DNA of 30,027 bases. Origin: Chloroflexota bacterium. GTDB lineage: Bacteria; Chloroflexota; Dehalococcoidia; SAR202; UBA826. The DNA lies in NCBI GenBank assembly GCA_002696685.1, contig NZSI01000061.1:20684-50710 (forward strand), in the 5' to 3' direction. The translations under genes were made by a program, and so were the position numbers. The notes beneath the pieces are model-generated. The model was not told the DNA's origin. It saw nothing but the letters and a program-made list of their open reading frames with translations, and did not search any database. Positions 17,442 to 26,678 of this stretch are shown here, piece after piece (position 1 is the first letter of the stretch; every line of letters begins with the position of its first letter).

Positions 17442-19187
17442 TCATTCTCCAGGTGCGAATTCGGTTGCATATGGACGCGTATTTTTGGGAACTATTTTGC
17501 GATTGTCACAGCTCCCGGTAGGGCAAATTCCTTCTTCTGTGTGGGATTTAAAATCACTCTCAAAATGGGTTATTGCTGATCTGATCGGTCCAAAGCCCAA
17601 TTGACCATGTCCACAAAGAGATCCAGCCTCCATAGTTCCCCCAACACTTCTCATTAAATCCATGTCTCCAGGTTTACTTTCAAAATTAGATATTCTTTCC
17701 ACTATCTCTAACAGATGTTCCATTCCCAATCTACAAGGAAAACATTTACCACAAGATTCATATTGACAGAATGCTACCAATACTCTGGTGAGATCTACCG
17801 CACATACATCCTCGCTTCCAACTATGATGCCACCAGATCCAAAAATAGCTCCAGCTGATCTCATTTCATCAAAATCGATGTGAATGTCGCGGCTATCTGG
17901 TCCGAGAACTCCACCAAGAGGCCCTCCGGTTTGTAGCAACTTCAACTTTCTTCCCCCAGACACTCCACCTCCCAGGTCATCGACGACCTGACCCAATGAC
18001 ATGCCCATTGGTACTTCGTATAATCCTGGTTTGTTTACATCGCCGCTCAAGCACACTATCGCCGTCCCAGTACTTTGATTAACGCCAATAGACGAAAACC
18101 ATTCGGCTCCTTTTGAGATAATCTCAGGAGCATAGGCCAGGGACTTAACATTGTTTATGTTGCTTGGTTTGCCCCAAACCCCAAATGCTGCAGGGAATGG
18201 AGGTCTAAATCGAGGCATTGACCTTTTGCCTTCTACAGCCTCCATCAAAGCAGTTTCTTCCCCTGCTACATATGACTCCCCTGTAAGAGCTACCTCAATG
18301 TCAAAACTGAAATCTGAACCAAATATGTTTTTCCCCAGAAGGCCGTTTTCATAGGCTTCTGCTATTGCATCTTCGGTTCTATTTATAGGGCCATCGTGCC
18401 CATGTCTAATAAACACTATTCCATTGGATGCGCCTGTGGCATATCCCGCAATGGCTAACCCTTCTAACAAAGTATGCGGATCACTTTCGAGTATTCCTTT
18501 ATCGTTGTAAGCTCCCGGATCCCCTTCTTCGCAATTACACAGTATGTATTTAGTGGGACCGGGGGCTCCTACAAGGAAGCTCCACTTTACTCCAGTCGGA
18601 AAGGCTGCTCCGCCGCGTCCTCTTAGCCCAGAATTCTTAACTTCATCGATCACTTCGGAGGATTCCATTGTGGTTACGGCTTTGTAAAGACCTGAATATC
18701 CACCTGTTGCGATGTACTGGAGTATGTCCCCCGGTGCTGTATGCCCCGCGTTTCTTAGAGCTATCCGATTTTGTAATGCGATACCCGGTATATTTTCCAT
18801 AGAACCGGTAGAATCTGTAACTTCTCCTTCACCCATATATCCCAGTACTCTGGATTCTGACAGGAGATCATTTATCAGATAATCTTCGATGATTTGCTCT
18901 ACATCATCAGAAGAAACATTATTAAAAAATATTCTGGGTCTACCTGGTTTTTTTATGTCTAAAAGTGGTTCTGCATAACAGAGACCTAGACATCCAACTT
19001 CGTCAAAATTTGCCTCTATAGATCTCTCAGACAAGACAGTCTTTAATCTATCCGCAACTCTGAAGGCCCCGGCTGCATGTCCGCACATAGCGGTTCCAAT
19101 TCGTATGAGTGGAGTATCCCCATTGGATCGAGTTTCCCAATATGAAGTCGCTCTATCTTTTAATTCTTCGTATGTATCTTGTGTCAA
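17442..19187 (-). CDS. nuoF: NADH-quinone oxidoreductase subunit F-like (NADH/FMN subunit)
   Basis: This is the NADH-oxidising flavoprotein of the NuoEFG dehydrogenase module. The 581 residues are longer than classical NuoF (about 430-450) because of an N-terminal thioredoxin-fold ferredoxin-like domain, residues 1-115 or so, with CGHAAGAF (C35) and GCLGLC (C66, C70). The core begins around residue 130 and has the FMN/NADH loop GLRGRGGAAFPTG, then CNCEEGDPGAYNDKG and GEETALMEA. The C-terminal [4Fe-4S] site is ESCGKCFPCR with its fourth Cys in SLCGHG. The same architecture is known in HndC, in NAD-dependent formate dehydrogenase beta subunits and in Chloroflexota NuoF. The N-terminal domain shows three cysteines rather than the four needed for a normal [2Fe-2S] site. 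nuoE ends 15 nt upstream and nuoG starts 1 nt downstream. Confidence 0.92.
   Translation of the reverse strand: MTQDTYEELKDRATSYWETRSNGDTPLIRIGTAMCGHAAGAFRVADRLKTVLSERSIEANFDEVGCLGLCYAEPLLDIKKPGRPRIFFNNVSSDDVEQIIEDYLINDLLSESRVLGYMGEGEVTDSTGSMENIPGIALQNRIALRNAGHTAPGDILQYIATGGYSGLYKAVTTMESSEVIDEVKNSGLRGRGGAAFPTGVKWSFLVGAPGPTKYILCNCEEGDPGAYNDKGILESDPHTLLEGLAIAGYATGASNGIVFIRHGHDGPINRTEDAIAEAYENGLLGKNIFGSDFSFDIEVALTGESYVAGEETALMEAVEGKRSMPRFRPPFPAAFGVWGKPSNINNVKSLAYAPEIISKGAEWFSSIGVNQSTGTAIVCLSGDVNKPGLYEVPMGMSLGQVVDDLGGGVSGGRKLKLLQTGGPLGGVLGPDSRDIHIDFDEMRSAGAIFGSGGIIVGSEDVCAVDLTRVLVAFCQYESCGKCFPCRLGMEHLLEIVERISNFESKPGDMDLMRSVGGTMEAGSLCGHGQLGFGPIRSAITHFESDFKSHTEEGICPTGSCDNRKIVPKNTRPYATEFAPGE
17447..17450 (-). 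promoter_or_regulatory. Ribosome binding site deciding the nuoG start
   Basis: On the minus strand GGAG lies 6 nt before the ATG at 17440 and overlaps the last codons of nuoF. It supports 17440 over the in-frame ATG at 17470, and with the 1-nt intercistronic gap it points to translational coupling of nuoF and nuoG. Confidence 0.75.
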
Positions 19188-19202
19188 CGTTATCGAGCCT
19201 GT

Positions 19203-19703
19203 CTAGGGTGTTTTAGGGTCATCTTTGAATTGTTTAAGTAAAGAGGAAGCTTGGGCTTCTGTTACGTTCCCATAAAGTTCATGATCTATGCTTATCACGG
19301 GACCTCTTGAACAGGCTCCCAAACAGGTATTGAATCGGAAAGAAACTTTTCCATCTGGAGTATCTCCCTCATCTTCCAATCCAAGTTGTTCCAGAACTTC
19401 ATCAAGAACTTTTCCCGCTCCAAGTAGATGACAGGTTGGTCCCCAACAAACCTCCACTGAGTGATCTCCAGGAGGGCTAAATCTGAAATTAGGGTAGAAC
19501 GAAGCCACGCCAAAAACGGTGTTTATTGTGGTCTTCATGGCAATAGCTACTTCTTCAATGCCCTCGTCGGGAATGTATCCAACTGAGTCCTGAATTGCCA
19601 GAAGAGATGATAGTACGGTTATAGTAGGTCTCTTCTGGGATGCTATAGCCCCTTTAATGTGTTTCCTGAGGCTGTCATTTTCGACGGTCAAAGACGTCTC
19701 CAT
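19203..19703 (-). CDS. nuoE: NADH-quinone oxidoreductase subunit E-like ([2Fe-2S] subunit)
   Basis: This is the thioredoxin-fold [2Fe-2S] protein that pairs with NuoF. Counting from the ATG at 19703 the protein has 166 residues, the usual length for the family. It shows the conserved helical N-terminus (LLAIQDSVGYIP, then VFGVASFYPNFRF) and the four cluster ligands C86 and C91 (CWGPTC) and C127 and C131 (CLGAC). The frame is open further upstream, to an ATG at 19724 and a TTG at 19754. A TTG four codons inside the called start has a better placed GGAG, so the start is uncertain by up to about 17 codons. The gene follows the FAD-dependent oxidoreductase gene closely and precedes nuoF by 15 nt. 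Confidence 0.9.
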   Translation of the reverse strand: METSLTVENDSLRKHIKGAIASQKRPTITVLSSLLAIQDSVGYIPDEGIEEVAIAMKTTINTVFGVASFYPNFRFSPPGDHSVEVCWGPTCHLLGAGKVLDEVLEQLGLEDEGDTPDGKVSFRFNTCLGACSRGPVISIDHELYGNVTEAQASSLLKQFKDDPKTP

Positions 19704-19755
19704 CACCTTCGCAAAAATCGCCATAATGATAGCACAGCCACTAGTGAGTAACAAT

Positions 19756-21081
19756 TCATGTTGAGCTGAAATTTGTTATAGCGAGTTGGGCTATGTCCCG
19801 GCCCATTTTGACACTGTAATTAGTCCCTCGATCTTCCGGATAGATTTGCGAGGTGTTTGCTAAATATAAGTGCTTTATACCTGTATCGTGTGGGGGCATT
19901 CTATCTGAATAGTTTGGACCTATTATGGGTTGGGCACCATCGATTTTGTGATGATGTACCTCTCTTATCCATTTCTTGCTGAACTGCGGATTGATTTTTG
20001 CAATGTGAGGAAGGTAGGCATTTAGGAGTTCATTTTGAGTCATAGAATAATATCTATTGTCGCTTGTTAAGTAATTGGATAGATATACTATGTGATTTCC
20101 ACCGTAATGAGAGGCGTTGATTAAGTTTGTGTGCTCTATGACACCCACGAAAGGTATTTTTCTATCTGCTATGTTCAACCAGTACTTATTAGAAAGAGGT
20201 CTGTCTAAAATAAGTATCAAAAGTACTGCAGACATGTAGGGAATGCCGTGAAGTTTTTGACTGTATTCCTCACTGAGCACGTCAGTTAAAGTATCAAAAA
20301 TATGGGATGGAGTGGATGCTATTACTACGTCAAATTTTTCGTGTGTGATTTCCCCGTTGAGCTCTATGTTCATTCCGGTAACTTGTCTGGAATCAGTTGT
20401 TATTTTGGTGACTCCAGTAGATAGGTTTATTTCTCCATTCATAGCAGTAATTTTTTCTGCTAGAACATCAAACAACTTTTTGAAACTTCCCATTGGATAA
20501 CCCAACAATTCTTTGGAAAGGGGATGTTTTCTAGAGGCAAATCGGGTATTCATCTTGCCCCAAACCCACGCCATACCAACCTCTTCGTAGTGAGCCTCAC
20601 CGAATTTACCTCTTAGCATTGGTCCCCAAAATGCTTCATAAACCTGAAGACCAACATTATTTTTTAGCCAGTTGACCGCTGTTTCAGATTCAATAGATTT
20701 CCAGTTCTTCAACCTTCGTATCTTTAATGAGGATAATCCAAGTTTGATTCTGTTTCGGAGGGATAGTGGCTTATATCTTAGTAGGTCCCATGGAGTGACA
20801 AAATCATAAATATGGTCGTTATAAAGAGTACCAACAGTAGATGGAATCCATTGAATTTCGTCACCGATCTCCAATTCTTTGCAAAGCGTGATAATCGAAT
20901 CATCACTAGTGAACCAGTGATGATAGCCGCGTTCGATAGGGGTTCCATTTATGTTAAATGTGGAGGCATGGCCACCTAGAAAATCATTCTTTTCGTATAT
21001 TGAAACACGATGCCCAAGTTTAGCTAAATCGTATGCTGCTGATAAGCCCGTTGCTCCTCCCCCTATTATGCCCACCCTCAT
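19756..21081 (-). CDS. FAD-dependent oxidoreductase (amine oxidase / phytoene-desaturase-like)
   Basis: This 441-residue flavoprotein has an N-terminal Rossmann motif GGGATG at 7-12, acidic E30 for the FAD ribose, and the GGHAST motif at 36-41, typical of the amine-oxidase/protoporphyrinogen-oxidase/phytoene-desaturase superfamily. The C-terminal FAD contact region is YLANTSQIYPEDRGTNYS. No membrane segment is obvious. The start at 21081 gives an ATGA overlap with the stop of the preceding gene and puts the Rossmann strand at residue 2; an in-frame ATG six codons earlier is less likely. The substrate is unknown. Proteins of this kind often neighbour polyprenol or glycosyltransferase genes. 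The tight coupling to the flippase-like gene upstream suggests a role in the same lipid or glycan pathway, for example desaturating or reducing a polyprenyl carrier; that is inference. Confidence 0.87.
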   Translation of the reverse strand: MRVGIIGGGATGLSAAYDLAKLGHRVSIYEKNDFLGGHASTFNINGTPIERGYHHWFTSDDSIITLCKELEIGDEIQWIPSTVGTLYNDHIYDFVTPWDLLRYKPLSLRNRIKLGLSSLKIRRLKNWKSIESETAVNWLKNNVGLQVYEAFWGPMLRGKFGEAHYEEVGMAWVWGKMNTRFASRKHPLSKELLGYPMGSFKKLFDVLAEKITAMNGEINLSTGVTKITTDSRQVTGMNIELNGEITHEKFDVVIASTPSHIFDTLTDVLSEEYSQKLHGIPYMSAVLLILILDRPLSNKYWLNIADRKIPFVGVIEHTNLINASHYGGNHIVYLSNYLTSDNRYYSMTQNELLNAYLPHIAKINPQFSKKWIREVHHHKIDGAQPIIGPNYSDRMPPHDTGIKHLYLANTSQIYPEDRGTNYSVKMGRDIAQLAITNFSST

Positions 21082-22151
21082 TTGTTTACCTCTGTGCAAT
21101 TGCTAGTCAGTGATTCATCAGAATCCTTGATGTCTTTTGCGACAGATAAAATGGAGGATCCGTTAAACCAGAGTAATATTTGGCCTAGTAGAGTAACAGG
21201 TATAAGAAGGCATAAGTGAGTCACTGCTGCAAAGGCAGCGGCTTCGGAGCGAGGAATTGAGAATTTTGGAATTAGCACTAGAGTCTCCCGGGCGATTACC
21301 TCAAATAACCCAATGCCACCTGGAGCGGCAGGAACGGAGGATCCTATGTTAGTAATTCCCGTCACAAGAACTGAACCGGCTATCATGGAGCTTGTGTTGT
21401 CGATATAAGTGTTGATGCCTAGGCTCATAATGATGAAATAGAACAGGACCGATTCACAGAGCCATATAGGCATTGAAAGTAGTAGTGTCCCAAAGAGAAT
21501 TCTTTTTTCCCGCAAAGCTTCGAATCCGTCCAGTAATTTAACCGCCACATCGTAGGATTTCCTCGCGACTCTACTAGGCAAAGGTGAAATTGCGAGTCGG
21601 ATTAAAAATTCTGTTCTTTTTCGGAATATTGCAGCCAGGATAACCATGATAAACATGCCTGCAAAAGGCAGTACAAAAATAGAAATTAATAGGTTTTCAT
21701 TTATGTCCATTGTCTTCGACAGTGCTGTAACGGTGTCAGGTAAGGGAATAAATACAGCGCTTACACCTATAAGCAATAGAAGGGATATCGCGTCCATCAG
21801 ACGTTCTACAAATATAGTTGTCAGACCGGTGGCGGTGTTTATTCGCTCACGTTTGTAAAGGAAAAAACTCCTTATAAGTTCACCTATCCTAAATGGAAGT
21901 ACGTTGTTAGCCATATATCCGACAATCACTACTGGGAAAAGTCTTTTAGTGGGCACGACTTTTGTTGGTTTCAGTAGGAGCTTCCATCTGTAGGTCCGGA
22001 TTAACAGGGATATAAAATAGCCAAGAATGCCCGGCGCAAAATAATAATAATTGGCTTCCTTAATAGAAGAAATCATATTACTTAAATCTGTTGTTAGGAA
22101 AAAAATAGATAGGAGTACTATTCCAAATCCTATTCCTGCCAGTTGTTTCAT
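21078..22151 (-). CDS. UPF0104 / flippase-like integral membrane protein
   Basis: This 357-residue polytopic membrane protein belongs to the lysylphosphatidylglycerol-synthase transmembrane-region family (PF03706, formerly UPF0104). Visible hallmarks are RTYRWKLLLKP near residue 52, NNVLPFRIGELIRSFFL near 80-96, FVERLMD near 112, and the late AAPGGIGLFEV motif. About eight hydrophobic segments can be counted. Family members move lipids or lipid-linked sugars across the membrane, or form the membrane half of MprF and archaeal AglD. There is no cytosolic lysyl-transferase domain, so it is not a full MprF. It lies 11 nt after the TIGR03663 gene and overlaps the FAD oxidoreductase gene by ATGA, suggesting co-translation. 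The cargo cannot be told from sequence. Confidence 0.9.
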   Translation of the reverse strand: MKQLAGIGFGIVLLSIFFLTTDLSNMISSIKEANYYYFAPGILGYFISLLIRTYRWKLLLKPTKVVPTKRLFPVVIVGYMANNVLPFRIGELIRSFFLYKRERINTATGLTTIFVERLMDAISLLLLIGVSAVFIPLPDTVTALSKTMDINENLLISIFVLPFAGMFIMVILAAIFRKRTEFLIRLAISPLPSRVARKSYDVAVKLLDGFEALREKRILFGTLLLSMPIWLCESVLFYFIIMSLGINTYIDNTSSMIAGSVLVTGITNIGSSVPAAPGGIGLFEVIARETLVLIPKFSIPRSEAAAFAAVTHLCLLIPVTLLGQILLWFNGSSILSVAKDIKDSDESLTSNCTEVNK

Positions 22152-22162
22152 GTCGACTGCAC

Positions 22163-24346
22163 TTAAGGTCCGTGTCGAATTTTCTCTGTCACAAAGTTTA
22201 TGTCAGGATGTCCTTCTTTTACATATAAATAGGCATCTTCACTTCCTATGTTTTCGGCTATACCTTCTCGAAATAGCCAATACCTCGTAATTCTTTGCCA
22301 ATATTTGATACTAACAACTTGTGATGCCAATTTCGCTATGGTGAGATCGCGATACGTGTATTCGGGAAACCACCACCTGTGGGGTACTCTAATGGATGGA
22401 AGGAAATCTCGTGAAAATGCTTTATCACTTGCCTCTTTATTTCGCGAATGTACAAGTATGATTTCGGAATGAGTTGTTGTAGGACTATTGTCGCTACTGA
22501 AGACAGGGTAATCTACAGTTTCATAGTTGCGAAGATACCAGGTCCAAGGCCATGTAAATCCACTGGTTTGATCAATTGTAATATCCGGTTGTTGGGTCGC
22601 TCCCATTTGATGAGCAATATGATCAATGCTTTTCATCGTTAGTTTTATGTCAGGAGAAGTTTGCGTATACACCATCATTTCTACGGGTATGTCACTGTTA
22701 TTAAAGCTGGCTTTTATAGAAGTACGTACGGTTAGAATTGATAAAAATAGTGCGGATCCTATAAATAAAAGAGCCAAACTAGACTGGATAGTTTCAGGTT
22801 TTGATCTTCTTAACACTAGAAAACACAAATAGACTAAGAACGCAACGACTGCGACAGGAATCAACATAGCTATATCTGGTTTGAAATCAGGTAATGTCAA
22901 TACGACCACGCCAAAAGCAATCATTGCTAAGGGTCCGATTAAAACTGTGAATATTTGATCGAGTTGTAAGACTTTTGACCAGTTCACGGTATTAACCAAA
23001 TCGCCTATGAATCGGCCTGAAAGTACTATCATGGGTAGGGTGATATTCACTAGTAACCATGGCATCTTTTCGCTTGCTATGGTGTAAACAACAAAAGTTG
23101 AAATGCACCAATACACAAGGTATATACCAAACTTGCTTCTCCTTCGAATATAGAAAATCACTGCCAAGATAGAGGTAAGTAGAGGTAAGTACTCATATAT
23201 TGGCGCAATTATTAAATAATAAAATAATGGTTGATCTCCACGTGCTTCTCCTTGTTGGACTATCCAATAGCCCAATGATTGCCATATCCCAGAAGGTATA
23301 CCAGCGCCAATGTTGGTAAAAAAAGTGGTATAGGCTGTCAGCCATATTGAGTAAAATATTAGAGCTGATCGCCACCAGATTCTCCAACACCATTTATAGC
23401 CAATATAAACGGATAAGCTAATTAATATTGACGTGGTTAGAACCCCTATAACCTTTCCTCCACCGACTGGCATACCAACCCTTCCTACGTCACCAAGAAG
23501 AGTCAAGTTAGTCCAATCTAGGAGTAAAGTATGTTGAAATATTCCGATGCTCGCCGCCCACTGGGGCAGTGTGATAGCGATAAGAAATAATCCAAGAGAA
23601 AAACTCCTGGGTATTTTTGTTATAGCGATTCCTGGTTGGATAGAGTCAGTAATGCCCTTTATAAATTTTTTATATATAGTTGGATATGATTCGGTCCTCA
23701 AATCGATCAGTGGAAATAGTCGTTGCCAAATTTGCATTAAATAAATTGCAAGGCAATAAAATCCAATCAAACCGGTGATTAGGAATGCACTTTCTTTTGT
23801 GCAAAAGCTTAGCGCCATCAAACCTGAGATCCAGTACATACTTTTGCTGGAACCTTTTTGTAAGTAATCCCAAACCAGCATTATTATCGCGAATGTGAAA
23901 ACAGCCATAAGTATGTCGTTTCGGGCGAACCTGCTGAAGTAGAGTAGGGAGGGGGAGATACAAAGCAGCAGCGACGATATCAGGGCTCCCTCTCTCCCAA
24001 GCCATTGCCTAAAAATTAAGGGAATTAAAATTAAGGCCGACCCTGCAATTCCGTATATTAATCTTGCTGTGAAATCACTGTCACCAAACAAGAAAAAGAG
24101 TCCAGCTGTCAGTTCCATTTGGAGTGGACCGTGCATCATTGGATTATGTGTTAGACCATTTCCTTGCGCTAACTGCCACGAATAAAAAGCGTGGAGGCTT
24201 TCATCATGATGCATAGCTCTTTCTGAAAGTTGGAACAGACGCATAAAAACTGACACACCGACAATCACAGCGTACGCGAGGATTTCGTATCGGTGATGAG
24301 TTTTTAGTGACTTTAGCTTGTGGTTTAGAGAGGTTCTCGAAATCAT
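22163..24346 (-). CDS. TIGR03663 family membrane protein (putative GT-C glycosyltransferase; Agl23-like)
   Basis: This very hydrophobic 727-residue protein has a GT-C-like plan: a cytosolic N-terminal stub, a membrane helix, an acidic loop, and many more helices. It closes with a roughly 150-residue soluble C-terminal domain. The invariant features described for TIGR03663 are visible: DE at 48-49 (HHDES), HGP at 72-74 and FARND near 135. The family shows remote similarity to dolichyl-phosphate-mannose protein mannosyltransferases and has no proven function. Members occur almost always in genomes that also carry TIGR03662, usually nearby, and that is the case here: the TIGR03662 gene ends 1 nt upstream. 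The probable activity is transfer of a sugar from a lipid-phosphate carrier on the outer face of the membrane. That is inference from the fold, and the acceptor is unknown. Confidence 0.88.
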   Translation of the reverse strand: MISRTSLNHKLKSLKTHHRYEILAYAVIVGVSVFMRLFQLSERAMHHDESLHAFYSWQLAQGNGLTHNPMMHGPLQMELTAGLFFLFGDSDFTARLIYGIAGSALILIPLIFRQWLGREGALISSLLLCISPSLLYFSRFARNDILMAVFTFAIIMLVWDYLQKGSSKSMYWISGLMALSFCTKESAFLITGLIGFYCLAIYLMQIWQRLFPLIDLRTESYPTIYKKFIKGITDSIQPGIAITKIPRSFSLGLFLIAITLPQWAASIGIFQHTLLLDWTNLTLLGDVGRVGMPVGGGKVIGVLTTSILISLSVYIGYKWCWRIWWRSALIFYSIWLTAYTTFFTNIGAGIPSGIWQSLGYWIVQQGEARGDQPLFYYLIIAPIYEYLPLLTSILAVIFYIRRRSKFGIYLVYWCISTFVVYTIASEKMPWLLVNITLPMIVLSGRFIGDLVNTVNWSKVLQLDQIFTVLIGPLAMIAFGVVVLTLPDFKPDIAMLIPVAVVAFLVYLCFLVLRRSKPETIQSSLALLFIGSALFLSILTVRTSIKASFNNSDIPVEMMVYTQTSPDIKLTMKSIDHIAHQMGATQQPDITIDQTSGFTWPWTWYLRNYETVDYPVFSSDNSPTTTHSEIILVHSRNKEASDKAFSRDFLPSIRVPHRWWFPEYTYRDLTIAKLASQVVSIKYWQRITRYWLFREGIAENIGSEDAYLYVKEGHPDINFVTEKIRHGP

Positions 24347-24347
24347 C

Positions 24348-26645
24348 TCAGTTTTCTAACCTGTATATCTCTATGTTTGGCTGCGAACCAAAGATTCTGG
24401 TACCCATACTTTCAAACTTTGATAGGCCTAAAGTACCGTAGGCTTGAGCCTCCTTTGGTCCGACTATGATGTATTTGACCTGATACTTGGCCAAAAGTTC
24501 CTTTGCCAAGTTTACGTCGAAAGTTTCGTAAATCGTTTTGACATCTAAGACTCTTTGCTCAATGTTGATAGAATCTCCTCTCCATTGCTTTTGATGTCCA
24601 GGCCAATTTATTACACTTGGTATTCCGGTGTTCATAGAAATAATTCCAGAGTCTCCCCATTCTCCTACTGCCTCAACTAACCCATCTGATCTGCTTATCT
24701 CAGAGCGGGCAAAATTAATAGCATTTCTGGTATCTGAACTTTTCTCGTCGAGAAATATGAGTCCGTCAAACGATTTGAAATGGGATTCATTTGTTTTAGT
24801 TGCAATGGCTGCAGGAGCGTAGTACATAGCCATCAAAAGAATTGCTAGCGAACAAGCCCCCCAAAATCGGAGTAACCATCGGTTTTTATTTGTGGTTAAA
24901 TGATATTTCTGTGCACAAAAATGTACTATTACTCCTATGCTCACTGCTAGAAGGATCCAGGCTTGGTAGTAGAATTTGAAGACAGTATTCATACGATTAC
25001 CATAGACATCACCGACGTAAATGAGTTCTGGTATAAGGACTAACATTAGTCCTAGACTCATGAGTAGTAGAACAATAGATTCTCTAGCCAAACCTGCGCT
25101 TTGAATCTTAGACATAGCGGTGGAAGTACAGATGAATATCAGGGCGGTAATTGGTACGGCTACTCCTGTAAAACCCGGTCCATCTGGAGAAATACTTCCT
25201 GGTAAAAGGCCTCTGATAATCCAGGGAGAAAATGCCACTATTGAGGCCACTAATAGAGATTCTTTCCATTTTACAGACACTGGTGTGGTCCAAAATTGAG
25301 AAACTATATATGGGACTACTAATATCAGTAATGGGCCCCAGACAATTAGAAAGTGAATCATGCCAGTTTGAACAGGACTAGGTTGTAAACCAGTTACGGA
25401 ACTTTGGAAGTTAAATAGAAAAGGAGATAAAAATATAGCGGCTAAAAAAATTGAACTAACTGGGACAAGCATAGAATTCAATATCCCTTGTTCGTAACCT
25501 GAAATCCATCTTAAAAGATAGATGAACAATAAAATGGTTACCACAACCGGAATGCTCCACATATTAACGAAAGAAACCGTCGCTCCAGAAATAGCAATCA
25601 AAATAATCAGACTCAGTGTAGATTTATTCAGCTTTGATGGTGAACCTCTAAAAGAAGCACCTAGGCAGAGCGTACAGAACATGATTAGGAATGGGCCACC
25701 CATCACATGAGGATGGAGATCTCCTAACAAATAGCTGAAGAATGGGAATTCATTGATAGTGTAGTCAATTCCTTGCTTGTCGCATGATTCTCCAAAAAAA
25801 TTAACTATCCGGCTACTTTTAAACCACCACCAAAATTCTATTGGTCTCCAGCTGTCTACGGCCCTGGCTGTAGTTGAGCCAAGGCCTTCGATACATATTT
25901 TGTCCCAAAATGCAGAATTGGCCATGCGATTCTGTGCGACAAATGAAAGTCCTCCATAAAGATTGGAGAGGAAAATTGTTGATACCGATGAGATGACGCC
26001 TACACCAATTAATGATCTAATTTTGGTGCTATGGGGTAGGAGTGAGGATGCCAGCCCAAAAACGGCAGTCCCCATTAGAGCAGGAATGAATATGAGAGAC
26101 AGGTTGTATGTGATTTCAGGTCTGGTAAAGGTTAATGAACCTATATTCCCAAATATCCAATAGCCAAAATAATAGTAGCTTATCTGTTCACCCCTCATCC
26201 ATGGATCTAGGGGTCCTCCATTTCCGGCTCCCATAGCCGCGTTTAAAAAAGCTAAATCCATCGGCTGTTCAGTATGGTTGATGGACGGATCGTTGAATTT
26301 GAATAAAGCGAATATACCCAGAATAACTAGGTAAATCAGTTCAGCTGCGCAAATAAGCTTCCATTCGCGCTTAAAAAAGTACAAGATCTGAGATATATGC
26401 TTTAAGCCGATGTATGTGGATATGCAAATAAATATCAGAGTTATGGCCAACAGTACTCTTCCCGAAGGTCCCGATATTCCTAACATGCTTATCAGCCAAG
26501 ATGTCAGTCCCAATGAAGACAAAGCCACTAGCTTGGATATGCTAAACCCTTTATCCCTCAGGTTGGGTACTATTTGGGAAACAAGTGGGAATGCTGCCAG
26601 CCCTAGTATTTGAATAGTCAGGACCCAGGCTAATAGTTGAAACAT
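24348..26645 (-). CDS. Chlor_Arch_YYY (TIGR03662 / DUF2298) membrane protein
   Basis: This 765-residue integral membrane protein has well over ten hydrophobic segments. The family's eponymous motif is present as YYYFG at 157-161, shortly after the conserved EQPMDLAF segment at 126-133. The length fits the single-copy class of the family (about 700-900 residues), without the TPR repeats of the two-copy class. The last 150 residues or so form a soluble tail, like that of GT-C enzymes. The function of DUF2298 proteins is not established; a membrane glycosyltransferase role has been suggested from topology and context. The ATG at 26645 lies 33 nt after ftsY, with no clear Shine-Dalgarno sequence. 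The downstream TIGR03663 gene starts 1 nt after the stop, so the two are probably translated together. Confidence 0.9.
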   Translation of the reverse strand: MFQLLAWVLTIQILGLAAFPLVSQIVPNLRDKGFSISKLVALSSLGLTSWLISMLGISGPSGRVLLAITLIFICISTYIGLKHISQILYFFKREWKLICAAELIYLVILGIFALFKFNDPSINHTEQPMDLAFLNAAMGAGNGGPLDPWMRGEQISYYYFGYWIFGNIGSLTFTRPEITYNLSLIFIPALMGTAVFGLASSLLPHSTKIRSLIGVGVISSVSTIFLSNLYGGLSFVAQNRMANSAFWDKICIEGLGSTTARAVDSWRPIEFWWWFKSSRIVNFFGESCDKQGIDYTINEFPFFSYLLGDLHPHVMGGPFLIMFCTLCLGASFRGSPSKLNKSTLSLIILIAISGATVSFVNMWSIPVVVTILLFIYLLRWISGYEQGILNSMLVPVSSIFLAAIFLSPFLFNFQSSVTGLQPSPVQTGMIHFLIVWGPLLILVVPYIVSQFWTTPVSVKWKESLLVASIVAFSPWIIRGLLPGSISPDGPGFTGVAVPITALIFICTSTAMSKIQSAGLARESIVLLLMSLGLMLVLIPELIYVGDVYGNRMNTVFKFYYQAWILLAVSIGVIVHFCAQKYHLTTNKNRWLLRFWGACSLAILLMAMYYAPAAIATKTNESHFKSFDGLIFLDEKSSDTRNAINFARSEISRSDGLVEAVGEWGDSGIISMNTGIPSVINWPGHQKQWRGDSINIEQRVLDVKTIYETFDVNLAKELLAKYQVKYIIVGPKEAQAYGTLGLSKFESMGTRIFGSQPNIEIYRLEN

Positions 26646-26678
26646 ATCGAGATTATAAGTGGTGAATAGTGAGCCACT

